This document shows, piece by piece, positions 56,191-64,000 of a stretch of DNA of 64,000 nt. The position numbers and the translations under genes are program-made. The stretch covers positions 62,001 through 126,000 of the forward strand of contig NZ_JAEUAN010000005.1 in the NCBI RefSeq assembly GCF_019511445.1, read 5' to 3'. Position 1 is the first letter of the stretch; every line of letters begins with the position of its first letter. Under the pieces are notes generated by a model. The model ran no database searches and was not told the DNA's origin. It was given only the letters and a program-made list of their open reading frames with translations. The stretch comes from Aliirhizobium wenxiniae (GTDB lineage Bacteria; Pseudomonadota; Alphaproteobacteria; Rhizobiales; Rhizobiaceae).

Positions 56191-56450
56191 CAGATCTCCC
56201 ACATCTCATCAAGAAAGGCTTTTTGATCGAAATTCGGATTGGGTGTCCCAAGTCGCCTGACTTCATCCTGAATCGCTTTCACCTTCTCGGCCAGCGTTTT
56301 TTCCTCAGTATCTGTCGTAGGCGTATCCGTATCCGCCACCACGCGCTCCAGCGCCTGGCGCACGGCATCCTCTTTCGTCGGTGCGTTCAGCACCTTTTTC
56401 GCCTTTTCGGCAAGCGTGTCGAGTTCTTCGTCAGTCAGAAACAGCGCCAT
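56190..56450 (-). CDS. vapB: VapB-family antitoxin (PSK type)
   Basis: An 86-residue antitoxin. EELDTLAEKAKKVLNAPTKEDAVRQALER is the Rv0623/PSK-type ribbon-helix-helix pattern, of which TKEDAVRQALER is the core. The C-terminal part (TPNPNFDQKAFLDEMWEI) is the typical acidic, aromatic toxin-binding tail. A run of Thr/Asp (about 41-50) links the two. First gene of the vapBC pair. Confidence 0.88.
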   Translation of the reverse strand: MALFLTDEELDTLAEKAKKVLNAPTKEDAVRQALERVVADTDTPTTDTEEKTLAEKVKAIQDEVRRLGTPNPNFDQKAFLDEMWEI

Positions 56451-56552
56451 GGCAGCACCTCGCAGAAATACACCTTCAAAATAGTGTATCTCCGCAAGGC
56501 CGACAACTGCTGGAAAATAGGGCTTCTGGAGAGCGAGACGCCTGTCCTTCCC

Positions 56553-58595
56553 TCAATCTCTCATGATCGTCTGGCGCAGAAAACTGTAGCCCATCGCGCG
56601 GCGCTCGGCCATTTCGGTCGTGTCGCCGGCGCCGCCATGGCCGCCCGATCCGTATTCCCGGAAGAAAGGCTCATGCCCCGCATCGATCAGCCGTTTGGCA
56701 AAACGCCGGGCATGGGACGGATGCACCCGGTCGTCATTGGTCGAGCTTTCGATGTAGATCGGTGGGTAGGTAATCTCGCCTTTCGGCTTCACCTGGTGCA
56801 GCGGCGAATAGGGCAGCATCTGGTTCAGCTCTTCGGGCACGTCCGGATTACCGTACTCGTCCATCCACGCCCGGCCTGCCGGGAAAACGTGGAAACGGGA
56901 CATGTCGATCACCGGCACCGAGGTCCAGACCGCGCCGAAATCATCCGGGTACCGTGTCGCCATGACGGCGGTCAGAAGTCCGCCATTGCTGCCGCCGTTG
57001 CAGGCGATGCGGGATGGCTTGCTGTAGCCGCGCTTGACGAGATCGCGGGCGACGGCAACGAAATCCTCGAACGCCTTGTGGCGACCCTTGCCCTTGGCGA
57101 CAGTATGCCAGTCCGGCCCAAGCTCTCCGCCGCCGCGGATATAGGCCTGCACGAACGCGCCGCCCTGTTCGAGCAGCATGCCATAGGCGCCGGAATAGAC
57201 GGGCGACAGCGAGACGCCGAAACCGCCATAGCCATACATCAGGACAGGTAACTCGCCCTTGGTCCAATTGCGGGGCAGGGTGATGTGGTAGGGCACTCTG
57301 ATCCCATCTTCCGAGATTGCCTCGAGCAGTTCAGAAGTCATGCCTTCCTCATCGAAATAGGCGGGCGAGGTTCCGGTGGGCACGAGCTCGCGTTCGGCAT
57401 CGTGGTCCGTCAGGTCGAGACGGAAGCTGCTGGAGGGCAGAAGAAAGCCCTGGCCGATGACGGTGAGGATTTCTTCGCCGAGTGTCAGGTCGGCATCGAA
57501 CATCCGGAAGCCGACCGTCTGCAGCTCTTCCGGCAGGGGAAGCTCTTCCGGTTTCGGGTCGGGCTTGGTCAGGTCGACCAGATAGAATTTCGGCACCATG
57601 CGATCGATGACGATGAACACGGCCCAGGTCTTGAGTAAGGTGAACTGTGAAACCGACTGCCCGTCCTTCGGCGAAAACAGCACGCGCGGGTTCGTCAGCG
57701 GCTCTGCCCCGAAAGGATGAAAATCCTGCAGGATGAGCGTTCCGGTTGGATACCGCTCGTTGGTCTTCGCCCGCCAGATCGCATGGGTGTGATTGAAATC
57801 GCTGTCGCTTTCGACGGGCAGATCCAAGCGTTTTATCTCGCCACTTGCATTGCGGATATGGGTGCTCGCCTTGCCGATCTCGTGGCCCACCGTGAAGAAC
57901 TCGATCTTGCGCTCATCCGGCTTGCCGCCCCAGAAGAGCGGATCGAGGAAGCTGGCTGCGCCATAGACGTCGTCCTGTCCCGCTTCAAAGAGGATCGGCG
58001 CATCCTTGGGATCGATGCCGCGCTTGAGAATGCGGCCAACCCTTGGCCAGCCGGAGCGGGTGGCCGAAAACTCGTCGACCGAGCCGAAATAGGCGATTTC
58101 GTCCGGGCTCAGCCATGCCGCATGGGCGCGTGCCGTCGGCGTGTCAAAACCGCCTTCGACGATCGTCTTCGTCTCCGTGTCGAATTCCAGAAGCCGTAAC
58201 TGATCCGAACCGCCATCCGACAGGATCAACAGTACCCGCGTCGGTTCGTAAGGGGAGGTGATCGCGCCGGAATAGATCCAGCGCTTGCCCTCGTTCAGAC
58301 AGAAGGCATCGAAATCGAAGACCGTTTCCCAGGCCGCATCGTGCCGCGGCTCAACATATGCCGGCAACCGGCGCCAGATGCCGAGCGGATTGTCCTTCGA
58401 GCGATGGAAATCGAACAGCCACTTGCCGCGCCGCACCGGCACGATCAGCCGGTCCTCGCGCTCGATCATCGCTTTCAGCGAGTCGCGGTCTTTTTCGAAC
58501 TCCGGTGTCCTGAATTGGCGGTCCGACTTGCTGTTCTGCTCGGTAACGAAAGCGATCGTGTTCTGGTCGTCGTCTGTTTCGAGAAACAGGTTCAT
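56553..58595 (-). CDS. Prolyl oligopeptidase family serine peptidase
   Basis: A 680-residue S9A peptidase. The N-terminal beta-propeller covers about 1-400. The C-terminal hydrolase domain has YGYGGFGVS, AYIRGGGELG, the nucleophile elbow NGGSNGGLL, and a late GSGGHGG with the catalytic His. SSTNDDRVHPSHA supplies the Asp. No signal peptide, so probably cytoplasmic. Cleaves short peptides after Pro in characterised members. Start at 58595 is the second of two adjacent ATGs, spaced best from GAGGAGG. Confidence 0.92.
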   Translation of the reverse strand: MNLFLETDDDQNTIAFVTEQNSKSDRQFRTPEFEKDRDSLKAMIEREDRLIVPVRRGKWLFDFHRSKDNPLGIWRRLPAYVEPRHDAAWETVFDFDAFCLNEGKRWIYSGAITSPYEPTRVLLILSDGGSDQLRLLEFDTETKTIVEGGFDTPTARAHAAWLSPDEIAYFGSVDEFSATRSGWPRVGRILKRGIDPKDAPILFEAGQDDVYGAASFLDPLFWGGKPDERKIEFFTVGHEIGKASTHIRNASGEIKRLDLPVESDSDFNHTHAIWRAKTNERYPTGTLILQDFHPFGAEPLTNPRVLFSPKDGQSVSQFTLLKTWAVFIVIDRMVPKFYLVDLTKPDPKPEELPLPEELQTVGFRMFDADLTLGEEILTVIGQGFLLPSSSFRLDLTDHDAERELVPTGTSPAYFDEEGMTSELLEAISEDGIRVPYHITLPRNWTKGELPVLMYGYGGFGVSLSPVYSGAYGMLLEQGGAFVQAYIRGGGELGPDWHTVAKGKGRHKAFEDFVAVARDLVKRGYSKPSRIACNGGSNGGLLTAVMATRYPDDFGAVWTSVPVIDMSRFHVFPAGRAWMDEYGNPDVPEELNQMLPYSPLHQVKPKGEITYPPIYIESSTNDDRVHPSHARRFAKRLIDAGHEPFFREYGSGGHGGAGDTTEMAERRAMGYSFLRQTIMRD

Positions 58596-58679
58596 CATGG
58601 CCTCCTCGTGCACTCGGGAAGCCTTTACCTATGCATCGGGGAGGGCGGTGGCAACCGTTCTGGCGGCAAAACCACGACG

Positions 58680-58769
58680 CCGTCATGCTCGGGCTTGTCC
58701 CGAGCATCTGCTGCCATTTAGGCTGGCTGCAACGTGGATAGATCCTCGGGACAAGCCCGAGGATGACGG
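58680..58769. repeat. Intergenic inverted repeat with GGGCTTGTCCC arms
   Basis: Two arms of about 30 bases (CCGTCATGCTCGGGCTTGTC... and its inverted partner ending AGGATGACGG) flank 30 unique bases. Each arm has its own stem, CTCGGGCTTGTCCCGAG. This family is dispersed in alphaproteobacterial genomes. It fills the gap between two convergent-spaced minus-strand genes (ABC-F end and peptidase start). Confidence 0.7.
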
Positions 58770-58781
58770 AAGGGGCTCAGG

Positions 58782-60668
58782 TTACCCCGCCATCGCCTCT
58801 TCATATTCCGAAGACAGCATCAGCCATTCCTCTTCGGCGGCCGAAAGCTTTGCGGCGGCTTCGCCTCGTTCCTTGGCCTTTTGGGCCGCCTTGGCTGGCG
58901 CCTTTTCGTAAAGGGCGGGGTCTGCAAGTTCTTTATCAAGCGCCTGAATCAGCGTCTCAAGCTTGCCCGTCAAGGATTCGATTTCGTTGATCTTTTTCTT
59001 CAACGGCGCAAGCGAGGCGCGCTTTTCGGCATTCGCCTTGCGCTGGTCGGCCTTGTTGACCTGCTCGTCGGCTGCCACCTGCGGCTTGTCGTCCTTCTTG
59101 CGGTTCGAAGCGACGATCAGGTCGCGATATTCCTCAAGATCGCCTTCGAATGCCTTGACCGTACCATCGTTGACCAGCCACAGCCGGTCGACAGTTGCCT
59201 CGATCAGATGGCGATCGTGGGAAATCAGGATGACGGCGCCGTCGTAATCGTTGAGCGCCTCGATCAGCGCCCGGCGGCTGTCGATGTCGAGATGGTTGGT
59301 CGGTTCGTCGAGGATAAGCAGGTTCGGCGCGTGGAAGGCGGCAAGGCCCATCAGCAGACGCGCCTTTTCGCCACCGGAGAGATCCTTGGCTGCGGTTGCC
59401 ATCTTTTCCGTCGCAAGCCCCATCTGCGCCACGCGCGCGCGCACCTTGGCTTCCGGCGCATCCGGCATCAGCCGGCGCACATGATCGACAGGGGATTCGT
59501 TCGGGATCAGATCGTCCAGCTGGTGCTGGGCGAAAAAGCCGATCGACAGCGAAGGAGCGAGTTTCATCTCGCCGCCATCGAGACCAAGGCGGCCGGAAAT
59601 CAGCTTGGCGAAAGTCGACTTGCCGTTGCCGTTCGAGCCGAGCAGGGCGATGCGGTCGTCATTGTCGATCCTGAGCGAAATGTTCTTCAGGATCGGTTTG
59701 CCCGGTTCGTAACCGACGCCACCCTTGGAAATGGCAACGATCGGAGACGCGGGCTGCTTTTCGGGAGCCGGGAAGGTGATCGGCTGCACATGATCCTCAA
59801 CCACGGCGGAAACCGTGCCCATGCGCTCCAGCGCCTTGATGCGGCTCTGCGCCTGGCGAGCTTTGGAGGCCTTGTAGCGAAAACGGTCGATATAGCTTTG
59901 GATATGCTTTCTGGCGGCGTCGCTTTTCGCCTTCGCCTTCATCTGCAATTCGTCGGCTTCGGCCTTTTGTCGTTCGAACTGGTCGTAACCGCCGCGATAG
60001 AATGTCAGCTTCTGCTGGTCGAGATGCACGATCGAATTGACCGCATTGTTCAGCATGTCGCGATCGTGGGAGATGACGATGACCGTGTGCGGATACCGCC
60101 GCACATAGTCCTCAAGCCACATCGTGCCTTCGAGATCGAGATAGTTGGTCGGCTCGTCGAGCAGAAGCAGGTCCGGTTCGGCAAACAGCACCGCCGCCAG
60201 CGCCACGCGCATCCGCCAGCCGCCGGAAAACGACGAGGCGGGGCGAAGCTGCGCCTCGGCATTGAAGCCGAGACCGGCAAGAATGCTCGCCGCACGCGCT
60301 TCCGCCGAATGGGCGTCGATATCGACCAGCCGCATCTGGATTTCGGCAATACGGTTGGGATCGGTCGCCGTCTCGGCCTCAGCCAGAAGCGCTGTACGCT
60401 CCTTGTCGGCGGCCATGACGATGGAGATCAGCGATTCTTCCGTGCCCGGCGCTTCCTGAGCCACCTGGCCGATCCGAGCATTCTTCGGGATGGAGACCGA
60501 ACCGCTTTCAGATGCAAGATCGCCGGTGATGACGCGAAACAGCGTCGATTTTCCGGCGCCGTTGCGGCCGACAAGGCCCGCCTTCGTGCCCGCCGGAAGC
60601 GTCACGCTGGCATGGTCGATGAGAAGGCGTCCGGCAATGCGGGCGGAAAGGTCTGTGATCGTGATCAT
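58782..60668 (-). CDS. ABC-F family ATPase
   Basis: A 628-residue soluble protein with two ATPase cassettes and no membrane domain. Walker A motifs: GRNGAGKST (about 33-41) and GSNGNGKST (about 345-353). Signatures: FSGGWRMR and LSGGEKARL. Walker B: LLLLDEPTNYLD and LLILDEPTNHLD. The linker is of the Uup/YheS type and a C-terminal coiled coil (about 545-625) resembles Uup/YheS. Such proteins act on ribosomes or DNA structures; the exact role is undecided. Start at 60668. Confidence 0.92.
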   Translation of the reverse strand: MITITDLSARIAGRLLIDHASVTLPAGTKAGLVGRNGAGKSTLFRVITGDLASESGSVSIPKNARIGQVAQEAPGTEESLISIVMAADKERTALLAEAETATDPNRIAEIQMRLVDIDAHSAEARAASILAGLGFNAEAQLRPASSFSGGWRMRVALAAVLFAEPDLLLLDEPTNYLDLEGTMWLEDYVRRYPHTVIVISHDRDMLNNAVNSIVHLDQQKLTFYRGGYDQFERQKAEADELQMKAKAKSDAARKHIQSYIDRFRYKASKARQAQSRIKALERMGTVSAVVEDHVQPITFPAPEKQPASPIVAISKGGVGYEPGKPILKNISLRIDNDDRIALLGSNGNGKSTFAKLISGRLGLDGGEMKLAPSLSIGFFAQHQLDDLIPNESPVDHVRRLMPDAPEAKVRARVAQMGLATEKMATAAKDLSGGEKARLLMGLAAFHAPNLLILDEPTNHLDIDSRRALIEALNDYDGAVILISHDRHLIEATVDRLWLVNDGTVKAFEGDLEEYRDLIVASNRKKDDKPQVAADEQVNKADQRKANAEKRASLAPLKKKINEIESLTGKLETLIQALDKELADPALYEKAPAKAAQKAKERGEAAAKLSAAEEEWLMLSSEYEEAMAG

Positions 60669-60893
60669 GGCGGCGGTTTTGGCCGAAACACGCTGTCAAC
60701 GCAAGACGGCTGGCTTGCTACGGGTGGTGTCGGGCCCGGGAAATCGCGCTGATAAACTGGCAATTGCAATTTATCGCGCATTAGTTGTGTTTGCGTAGGG
60801 TGCTATCGGGAATGTGGCTCTCCTTCGCAAGCCTGCTGCAAAGCGGCAGACGATGCATGCCGAACGGTTAGCCACTTGGTGCTGGGGAATGGC

Positions 60894-61199
60894 ATGAAGA
60901 TAAGTCGCACCATCATAGGTTTGAATTTCGTCATCTATCTGGCGCTCGTTCTCGCCGTTTGGGCAGCACCTTCCGGGCATTTTGTCCTGGTCCTGACAGA
61001 TCCCACACAAAAAACCGGCTACGGGATCTCAGTGATAGGTCGTGCGGGTGGCTCGTTCGTGGCAACCGGACGCTATGACTGGATGACGGTCGGTTATTCT
61101 GAGGAGCGAGATTTCCCGACAAAGCTCATGAGAGCGGGCGCATTGCTCGTACTCAATCATCAATTGGCCCTCGGCTGTCTCAAAGGGAATGAGGAATGA
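60894..61199 (+). CDS. Small membrane-anchored protein coupled to chemoreceptor
   Basis: A 101-residue protein I do not recognise. One hydrophobic helix is near the N-terminus (about residues 8-28, [19 protein letters not shown]). A short domain follows with [22 protein letters not shown], given only in part: [15 protein letters not shown] is its most distinctive stretch. A weak second hydrophobic patch is near 80-95. Start at 60894 has GGGGAATGGC upstream. The stop overlaps the chemoreceptor start by 4 bases (ATGA), so the two are translationally coupled and may form a complex. Confidence 0.7.
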   Translation: MKISRTIIGLNFVIYLALVLAVWAAPSGHFVLVLTDPTQKTGYGISVIGRAGGSFVATGRYDWMTVGYSEERDFPTKLMRAGALLVLNHQLALGCLKGNEE

Positions 61200-62809
61200 A
61201 CTCGCTTGCACAACTTCGCAGCACCGCCTCGATCGGAATTGTCGGCCTGCTTTGGGTCAATCTGATTTTTATCCTTGTCCGCAATCTGTTTTATACAGGT
61301 GAGTTTGGTGTTCTCTCCGTTGCGGCCGGTCTTCTCATCGTCGCATCGGCTACCGCACTCTGGTGGCGGGAGCGCACGGGAGAAACGACGAGAATCGTAA
61401 CATCCATGGCCCAGGCGGCAACTGTTGCGATCCTGGTTTATGATTTCTCCGGTTCGCCGTTGCAGATCGATCTGCACATGTATTTCTTCGCATCTCTGGC
61501 AATCTGCGCCGCCTGGATCGACTGGCGCGCAATTGCCGGTTACGCGGCGCTGGTGGCGGCCCATCATCTGCTGCTCTTTCTGATCATGCCGCTTGCTGCT
61601 TTTCCTGGCGAGACGGATTTGCTGCGGGTCGGCCTGCATGCGGTCATTCTCGTCGTTCAGACCTGCGTTCTGGCAGCACTCACGCGGGCTGTCGTCAATG
61701 CCTTTGAAGCATCGGATGCGGCTCTACTCGCTGCCAACAAGGCCGAGCGCAGCGCAATCGAAATGTCCGAACGGGCGAGTGCCTCCGATCGCTTGGCCGC
61801 GGATGAGCGGTTAAGGCACGAAGACGAAAAGGCGATCGAAGCGCAAGCTGTACGCAATGCGGTGGATCGTTTGGGGGAGGGGCTTCAACAGCTGTCGTCC
61901 GGCAACATTGCCTACCGCATCACCCAGCCGTTTCACGGTGCGCTCGACACGCTCAGGGGATCTTTCAATGCCTCGGTTGAAAACCTTGATGCCGTGCTTT
62001 CTCAGGTCGGCCATGTTGTTCAGACCATTCACGGTGGCACGGCCGAAATAAACAGCGCCACGCATGATCTCTCGACCCGGACCGAACGTCAGGCTGTTTC
62101 CGTAACGCAAACCGCAAGCGCTCTCGGCATATTGACCGGCACCGTAAAGCAGACTGCGCAGGTGGCCGATGCGGTCGGGCGTATGGTCGAGCAGGCGCGC
62201 GGCGGTGCCGAGCGCTCCGGCGTCATTGTCACGGATGCAGTTGATGCGATGAGCCGTATTGAAGCCTCTTCGCGCGAGATCGGCCAGATCATTGGCGTGA
62301 TCGACGAAATTGCCTTTCAGACCAACCTTCTGGCCTTGAATGCCGGTGTCGAGGCAGCACGCGCCGGTGAAGCGGGCAAGGGGTTCGCCGTGGTTGCCCA
62401 GGAGGTGCGGGAGCTTGCACAACGTTCGGCCAGCGCGGCGAAAGATATCAAGACGCTGATCACGGCGTCTGGACAGCAGGTTTCTACCGGCGTCGCCCTG
62501 GTCGGGCAGGCCGGCGAAGCACTGCGCGTCATCGCCAGCGAAGTGACCGAGATCAGCCGCGAGATCGACAAGATTGTCGCAGGCGCCCGGCAGCAGGCCA
62601 GCGGTCTGGCTGAGATCGAGGGCACGATTTCCGAAATCGATCGAGGCACCCAGCAGAACGCAGCGATGGTTGAGGAAAGCTCGGCCTCGATCCAGCAATT
62701 GGCCAGCCAAGCGAATGCACTGGAAGGATTGATGCTCCGCTTCCGCATTGTCGGCGAACCGCACACGCCTGACGTCAGATCGGAGAAGGCCGCCCGCCAC
62801 GCAGCCTGA
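61196..62809 (+). CDS. Methyl-accepting chemotaxis protein with six-helix membrane sensor
   Basis: A 537-residue chemoreceptor. Residues 1-170 form about six membrane helices with almost no periplasmic part, including [11 protein letters not shown] (92-102) and [12 protein letters not shown] (121-132), where histidines sit in or near the membrane. A linker/HAMP-like region follows (about 215-270). The signalling hairpin [20 protein letters not shown] (369-388) and the [19 protein letters not shown] part are intact. There is no C-terminal pentapeptide for CheR. The sensor suggests detection of a membrane or redox signal. Coupled to the small protein upstream. Confidence 0.92.
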   Translation: MNSLAQLRSTASIGIVGLLWVNLIFILVRNLFYTGEFGVLSVAAGLLIVASATALWWRERTGETTRIVTSMAQAATVAILVYDFSGSPLQIDLHMYFFASLAICAAWIDWRAIAGYAALVAAHHLLLFLIMPLAAFPGETDLLRVGLHAVILVVQTCVLAALTRAVVNAFEASDAALLAANKAERSAIEMSERASASDRLAADERLRHEDEKAIEAQAVRNAVDRLGEGLQQLSSGNIAYRITQPFHGALDTLRGSFNASVENLDAVLSQVGHVVQTIHGGTAEINSATHDLSTRTERQAVSVTQTASALGILTGTVKQTAQVADAVGRMVEQARGGAERSGVIVTDAVDAMSRIEASSREIGQIIGVIDEIAFQTNLLALNAGVEAARAGEAGKGFAVVAQEVRELAQRSASAAKDIKTLITASGQQVSTGVALVGQAGEALRVIASEVTEISREIDKIVAGARQQASGLAEIEGTISEIDRGTQQNAAMVEESSASIQQLASQANALEGLMLRFRIVGEPHTPDVRSEKAARHAA

Positions 62810-62891
62810 CAAGGCTTTATCGGTGCTGTCCGGCAGCCATGGAGGTTACCGCACAACGCGACATGAGGGGTGATCCACGGCCGTGCAATTT

Positions 62892-63926
62892 TCAGGCGCC
62901 CGGTCGCCCCGTATCGCCGTGAATGATGACATTCGTGCGTGGATTGGCCCGTGATGCCTCGGCCGCGAGCACGGCCTGCTGGCGCAACTGCTGCGGTGAA
63001 AACGCTTCGGTCGCAATGGCAGCCCCCATTGAAAGCCGGATGGCGGGGGCGCCCTCGGAAGTCGCGACGATGAGGTTATCGTTGATCGAGGCCGTCAGGC
63101 GGGTTGCTATCGGCTTGATCGCGTCGCGACCGACATGGCGGAACAGGAAGGCGAATTCCGCCTTGCCGATGCGGGCAAGAAAATCGTCCTTCTTGATCGT
63201 TTTGCGGAAGATCGCAGCCGCCTTCTTGACGATCCGGGTGGCCGCAGCCTCCCCGTAGGTATCGGCAATCTCGGAAATATCGCTGACGGCGACGAGGAAG
63301 AGCGCTGTATCGCGGCTATCGTTTTCATCGGCATAAAGCGCTTCCAGCCGTTCGGTAAAGGCGGCATGGTTGGGAAGGCCGGTCATCCGGTCGCGCATCA
63401 TCACGGCGCGGGCGCCCGACACGTTCTGTTCTGCGATGGTCAGAAGATTGGCGCCGGAACGCAGGGCGGCTTCCAGTTCGGTTTCGGCCACGACGGCATC
63501 GGAAAGCGAGACGCTGAGATATTCGATTTCAGCAAGAATATCGCCGGGACCTGCGCCATTATCTTCACGAAGGCTTTTGGCGACGGCTTCCAGCGCCCGG
63601 CTGAAACCGCGCTTCTGCTCGGCGCCGCTCGCCATTTTCTCGCGCAGATTGGCAAGAATCTGGATGTCCGGATCGCGGGATTTCGGCAGGCTGCTGGCAA
63701 CGAAACCCGGCAATTGATAGCGGATGCCGATCTCGTCCAGCACAGTCTGGTTCGGTGCGACCGGAAGCGCCATGACTTCGCGGGACAATCCAACCTCGGT
63801 GCCGCAATGGGCCTCGTAAAAGAGCTCGTAATTGCGTGGCAGGCCGCTCACCTCGATGCGGGCCATATGTTGGCTGACCGCCTGCAATGTCCTGTCCTGA
63901 GCTGTCTTGCGGGCCTGGGTCGGCAT
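62892..63926 (-). CDS. GGDEF-domain protein with degenerate active site
   Basis: A 344-residue protein. An N-terminal helical region (about 1-165) is followed by a GGDEF fold (about 175-335) with DRMTGLPNHAAFTERL. The signature loop reads IGKAEFAFL in place of GGDEF (residues 254-258 are GKAEF), and the metal-binding strand reads SDISEI. Lost residues mean it probably cannot make cyclic di-GMP and may bind GTP or act as a partner. Start at 63926; no partner gene is near except the convergent chemoreceptor. Confidence 0.85.
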   Translation of the reverse strand: MPTQARKTAQDRTLQAVSQHMARIEVSGLPRNYELFYEAHCGTEVGLSREVMALPVAPNQTVLDEIGIRYQLPGFVASSLPKSRDPDIQILANLREKMASGAEQKRGFSRALEAVAKSLREDNGAGPGDILAEIEYLSVSLSDAVVAETELEAALRSGANLLTIAEQNVSGARAVMMRDRMTGLPNHAAFTERLEALYADENDSRDTALFLVAVSDISEIADTYGEAAATRIVKKAAAIFRKTIKKDDFLARIGKAEFAFLFRHVGRDAIKPIATRLTASINDNLIVATSEGAPAIRLSMGAAIATEAFSPQQLRQQAVLAAEASRANPRTNVIIHGDTGRPGA

Positions 63927-64000
63927 CCGTCGTCTCCTGATGGTTCGTGCGTCACGACGATTGATTGCGGGCGCGCGTTAACATCCGCTGAAATACGGCC

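Noticed and set aside
58680-58769. Considered as a bidirectional terminator or CRISPR-like repeat
   Set aside because: Only two inverted arms and no T-run or array periodicity; it fits a dispersed palindromic element.
58881-60752. 623-codon open frame on the plus strand opposite the ABC-F gene
   Set aside because: Antisense shadow; the ABC-F frame has every catalytic motif.

Overview
The window is a compact, high-G+C stretch of alphaproteobacterial chromosome. Its gene content and order point to the Rhizobiaceae (Rhizobium/Agrobacterium type). The evidence is the run purF-cvpA-radA-alr-dnaB, the block rpsF-rpsR-DUF2232-rplI, fabD-fabG-acpP-fabF-mltG-yicC-gmk, lptF-lptG-lptD-surA-like-pdxA-rsmA, pepA-holC, GC-rich intergenic palindromes of rhizobial type, and an S6 protein with a charged C-terminal tail. 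No rRNA, tRNA, CRISPR array, prophage or insertion sequence was found. Genus and species cannot be fixed from sequence reading alone.

Layout. 1-4.6 kb: accessory enzymes (PCMT-like methyltransferase, FMN split-barrel protein, LysR regulator divergent from an alpha/beta hydrolase) and a parDE locus with a frameshifted toxin. 4.6-11 kb: cimA, a five-gene operon with 4-nt overlaps (DUF559 nuclease, three GFA-family proteins, proline iminopeptidase) lying between two copies of one inverted palindromic repeat, then cysS. 11.2-21.6 kb: DedA, SDR, purF, cvpA, radA, a second parDE locus whose toxin lacks an ordinary start codon, an alr gene with a 1-nt frameshift, ClbS-like protein, a cobalamin riboswitch with a CbiM-like permease, and dnaB. 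21.9-25 kb: TAXI-TRAP transporter. 25-28 kb: ribosomal protein operon. 28-31 kb: animal-type haem peroxidase and an aldo/keto reductase. 31-37.7 kb: fatty-acid synthesis genes, mltG, yicC, gmk. 37.7-44 kb: a corrinoid/B12 uptake operon under a second cobalamin riboswitch (two paralogous binding proteins, permease, ATPase, terminal methyltransferase), divergent from a COG0523 GTPase with a Zur-like operator. 44-52.6 kb: a membrane protein and the LPS-export/pdxA/rsmA operon. 52.8-64 kb: pepA-holC, polysaccharide deacetylase, vapBC, prolyl oligopeptidase, ABC-F protein, a small membrane protein overlapping a chemoreceptor gene, and a GGDEF protein with a degenerate active site.

How it fits together. 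Two separate B12 riboswitches control two different transport systems, so cobalt/corrinoid homeostasis is a theme, with a probable zinc-responsive metallochaperone next to one of them. Essential machinery (DNA helicase, translation, fatty acids, LPS export, nucleotide synthesis) makes up most of the rest. All three toxin-antitoxin loci have an intact-looking antitoxin and a toxin with something unusual: a frameshift, no ATG/GTG/TTG start, or a Glu in place of the first PIN Asp. The two frameshifts (parE, alr) both look like a one-base contraction of a five-base homopolymer, so sequencing error must be excluded first. I saw no clear wholly new system. The best candidates for new biology are the riboswitch operon with two binding proteins and a methyltransferase, the small membrane protein/chemoreceptor pair, and the repeat-bracketed DUF559-GFA3-pip operon.
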